Of a stretch of DNA of 64,000 nt, positions 62,073 through 64,000 are shown one piece after another. The translations under genes and the position numbers were made by a program. The stretch is from Gyromitra esculenta (taxonomy: Eukaryota > Ascomycota > Pezizomycetes > Pezizales > Discinaceae). Below the pieces are notes generated by a model that worked only from the letters and a program-made list of their open reading frames with translations, had not been told where the DNA came from and made no database searches. Location of the stretch: contig JBCAML010000023.1 of the NCBI GenBank assembly GCA_038503075.1, positions 248,001-312,000 on the forward strand, in the 5' to 3' direction. Positions within the stretch are counted from its first letter, which is position 1. Every line of letters starts with the position of its first letter.

Positions 62073-62979
62073 CTATATGGGTGTATCAGACATAAGGGTG
62101 TACGTTATTTAGTGTGCTGCGCTGCCGGTCCTAGCTGGAAGTATTTGAAGCTGGAGATATATTTTTTGCCAATGGATGTCGCCAGAGCTTTGCTGCTGGT
62201 ATATGCAATACTGGAAATAATGAGTCTCGATCTGGTAGAGTTATTTTTAGCGGTTACGGCGCATACCACCTGCTTACCATTGCGTATTACCTACTGTTTT
62301 ACTTGCCCACGTCGCCCATGCGCCACACACCTATGTGATTTATTGAACGTTTAGCGTATAGCATATACATCTATTTACCTACGATTCCCCTACATATTTT
62401 AATAATCCTAGCCTTTCCTGTGAAGACGGGACAGGCCAATTTGTCCAGCGACCCTACGGGGCTGATAACCCCACCGCTCGACCCCCAATTTGAGCACTTA
62501 GTTATTGCACATTTAGCATATCACAAATAGAGTTCCACCTACCCACGCTAGCTGCACGTTTAGTATTTAGTCACACCGCTCAACCGCGATACATTAAGGG
62601 TGTTTGGATGCGTTAGGGGTGTTTGGATATGCTGAAAAAAGAAACAGTCAGGAGGTTATACTCGGGGCAGCCAAACCACAAGATTTTACTTAATCATCGA
62701 ATCAACTAAACCCCTCCAGCAGCTTGCATTTCCGGGTACCTATTTCCTGCCCCGAGTGTGTGTTGACGGAACAAAAAGGGTGGGCAAAGAGATCGATCTA
62801 TCGACAAGTTTGCAATGATGAAAATATCGAATGGGGCTGGGCCGAAATTACGGAAATGGTTTGATATCCCCGCAATAGGCTTACAGAGTATCACTCGATT
62901 TTGTTGTCAAAATTTATTTAAATAACCAGGAATACCTGAGTAGAAACGGACAAGAAACCAGCTCAAATAAACGATTTAC
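62073..62979. promoter_or_regulatory. Upstream region of the right-edge gene
   Basis: A TATTTAAATAA stretch at about 62913-62924 lies some 60 bases before the next start codon and may be its TATA element. The remainder has no recognised gene; a duplicated GGGTGTTTGGATRYG phrase occurs at 62598-62628. Confidence 0.4.
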
Positions 62980-64000
62980 ATGATGGACCAGTCTCTGCCA
63001 CATTTTAATTTAACCGCCACTCAGTACAAAGAACCCCCTGAAGCCAAACAATCCCCAGACCCAGAAGCTGCTTTAGCTTCGTACTTTCAGCAAGTCTCTC
63101 GTATCGAGCAGAAGATTAGACGTAAATCTCTTGTAAGCCCTTTTCGTGCTCCAGGAGCTAGCGGACACACCTTAGAGCCTTCAATCTTGGTATCGTCTTT
63201 GGGTTTCCCACCGCCAAGGGGTTCCAGGTCTTTAGAAGACTCCTTGCAGAGTAGCCTATATAAAATCGTAGCGGCGGATATTCACGGCTTTCGGCAGTGT
63301 CTCGAAGAGTCAAGCCAAGCTGTAGTGGATGAAGGTGAGAATCAAATTTGCTGCAAGTTTTCCACCTTTTGTGCCCGGGGAACTGGGGAACGTCACCTTC
63401 AGCTAATACTTCTCGCAACGCTTTTCTAGATACTATGGAGGCCCTATATAGCACTACCGTGCTACCAGCAGCCCCAGGACATCTAGATACAGTACCCTTG
63501 TCCCCCGAGATCATACCAGAGGCTGAAGCGCTTCCAGAAAGCCCAATTCTGTCTCCAGAGCTCTTACCGGAAGCCATAGCACTTCTGAACGGACCTTCCC
63601 GCGATGTTTCACACCCAGATGATTTATTTATATCTCCAGAACGCGCTATAGCACCCCTAAATAACTCAACTCCGGGATCCCCGACGGAAGATACAGCACC
63701 CCTGGATGGAACCGGAGCGCATGGTTACTTCGGGGATCTGGGAAGAGAGGCAGATTCAAGTTTCTGTAAGTTCTGTATAAAATCATCTTCATGTTTCGAT
63801 GACTAACAGTACCCTCAGTTGATCCGCGCCCCTCTAATGATACCCGCTGTGGTAGAACCGAGTTTTCAGGGCCTGCGACACCCCCAGAGAGTTCTCCTGT
63901 GTACGATCAGTCGCGGTGTAGTTCCCGGATGGGCTTTAGGAGGGATGAGGAGAGTTATATGGATGAAGAAGAGGGTTGCACGGATGAAGTGGATAACTAT
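62980..64000 (+). CDS. Hypothetical protein, 3 exons seen, runs off the right edge
   Basis: Exons 62980-63334, 63430-63765 and 63819-64000 or beyond. Introns of 95 and 53 nt have GTGAGA and GTAAGT donors, CTAAT and CTAAC branch sites and TAG/CAG acceptors, and the joined frame stays open for 291 codons to the window end. Exon 1 (MMDQSLPHFNLTATQ) has a short helical RIEQKIRRKS and helical SSLYKIVAADIHGFRQCLEE. Exon 2 is Pro/Glu/Leu-rich with repeated SPEIIPEAEALPE and SPELLPEAIALLN phrases. Exon 3 is acidic at its end. No known domain, signal peptide or membrane segment. Composition suggests a disordered regulatory or adaptor protein. Confidence 0.65.

Noticed and set aside
1..64000. CRISPR arrays, biosynthetic clusters, giant mobile elements with a tyrosine recombinase
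   Set aside because: No regularly spaced repeats, no synthase genes and no DUF3435-type recombinase motifs were seen.

Overview
The window looks like a transposon-packed, gene-poor region of a filamentous ascomycete (Pezizomycotina) genome. Supported genes carry short spliceosomal introns (46-95 nt) with GTRAGN or similar donors and CTAAC/CTGAC-like branch sites. Every autonomous element belongs to a family common in fungi: Tf1/sushi-like Ty3/gypsy chromoviruses, a MULE, a Tc1-like element and TA-flanked MITEs. No species can be assigned from sequence alone, and no rRNA, intact tRNA gene or CRISPR array was seen.

Layout. 1-12.9 kb: the 5' end of a gene leaving the left edge, a cluster of MITEs and a long-arm foldback element, a 4-exon MFS drug-transporter gene, a small gene cut by a second foldback element, a decayed BCS1-like AAA-ATPase pseudogene, and a two-exon hypothetical gene. 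12.9-22.0 kb: one MULE transposase gene split by a full gypsy element (A), which itself carries a solo LTR, and at its zinc knuckle by an LTR that carries another LTR. 22.3-23.9 kb: a solo LTR and repeats. 23.87-38.19 kb: one Tc1-like element swollen to 14.3 kb by gypsy element C, which holds gypsy element B, and by a three-deep nest of solo LTRs. 38.2-47.5 kb: a solo LTR, gypsy element D, gene remnants, and another LTR nest ending in a MITE-like insert. 47.5-53 kb: two copies of a repeat with tRNA-like promoter boxes, each split by a solo LTR, plus a third solo LTR. 53-64 kb: minisatellites, a broken coiled-coil gene, and three intron-containing hypothetical genes, the last running off the right edge.

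The four full gypsy elements and about a dozen solo LTRs share features that together describe one retrotransposon family. LTR ends are TTTCA...TGAGA rather than TG...CA, confirmed by 15 five-base target duplications. A nine-base match between the presumed mRNA 5' end and the primer-binding site implies Tf1-type self-priming. A U UUA AAC slippery heptamer sits at the gag stop codon, followed by a stem that differs in sequence but stays paired between elements. A hairpin with a constant GGATA loop and compensatory stem changes lies at the 3' end of almost every LTR. Host genes and transposases are repeatedly inactivated by CGA-to-TGA or CAA-to-TAA changes, consistent with repeat-directed C-to-T mutation.
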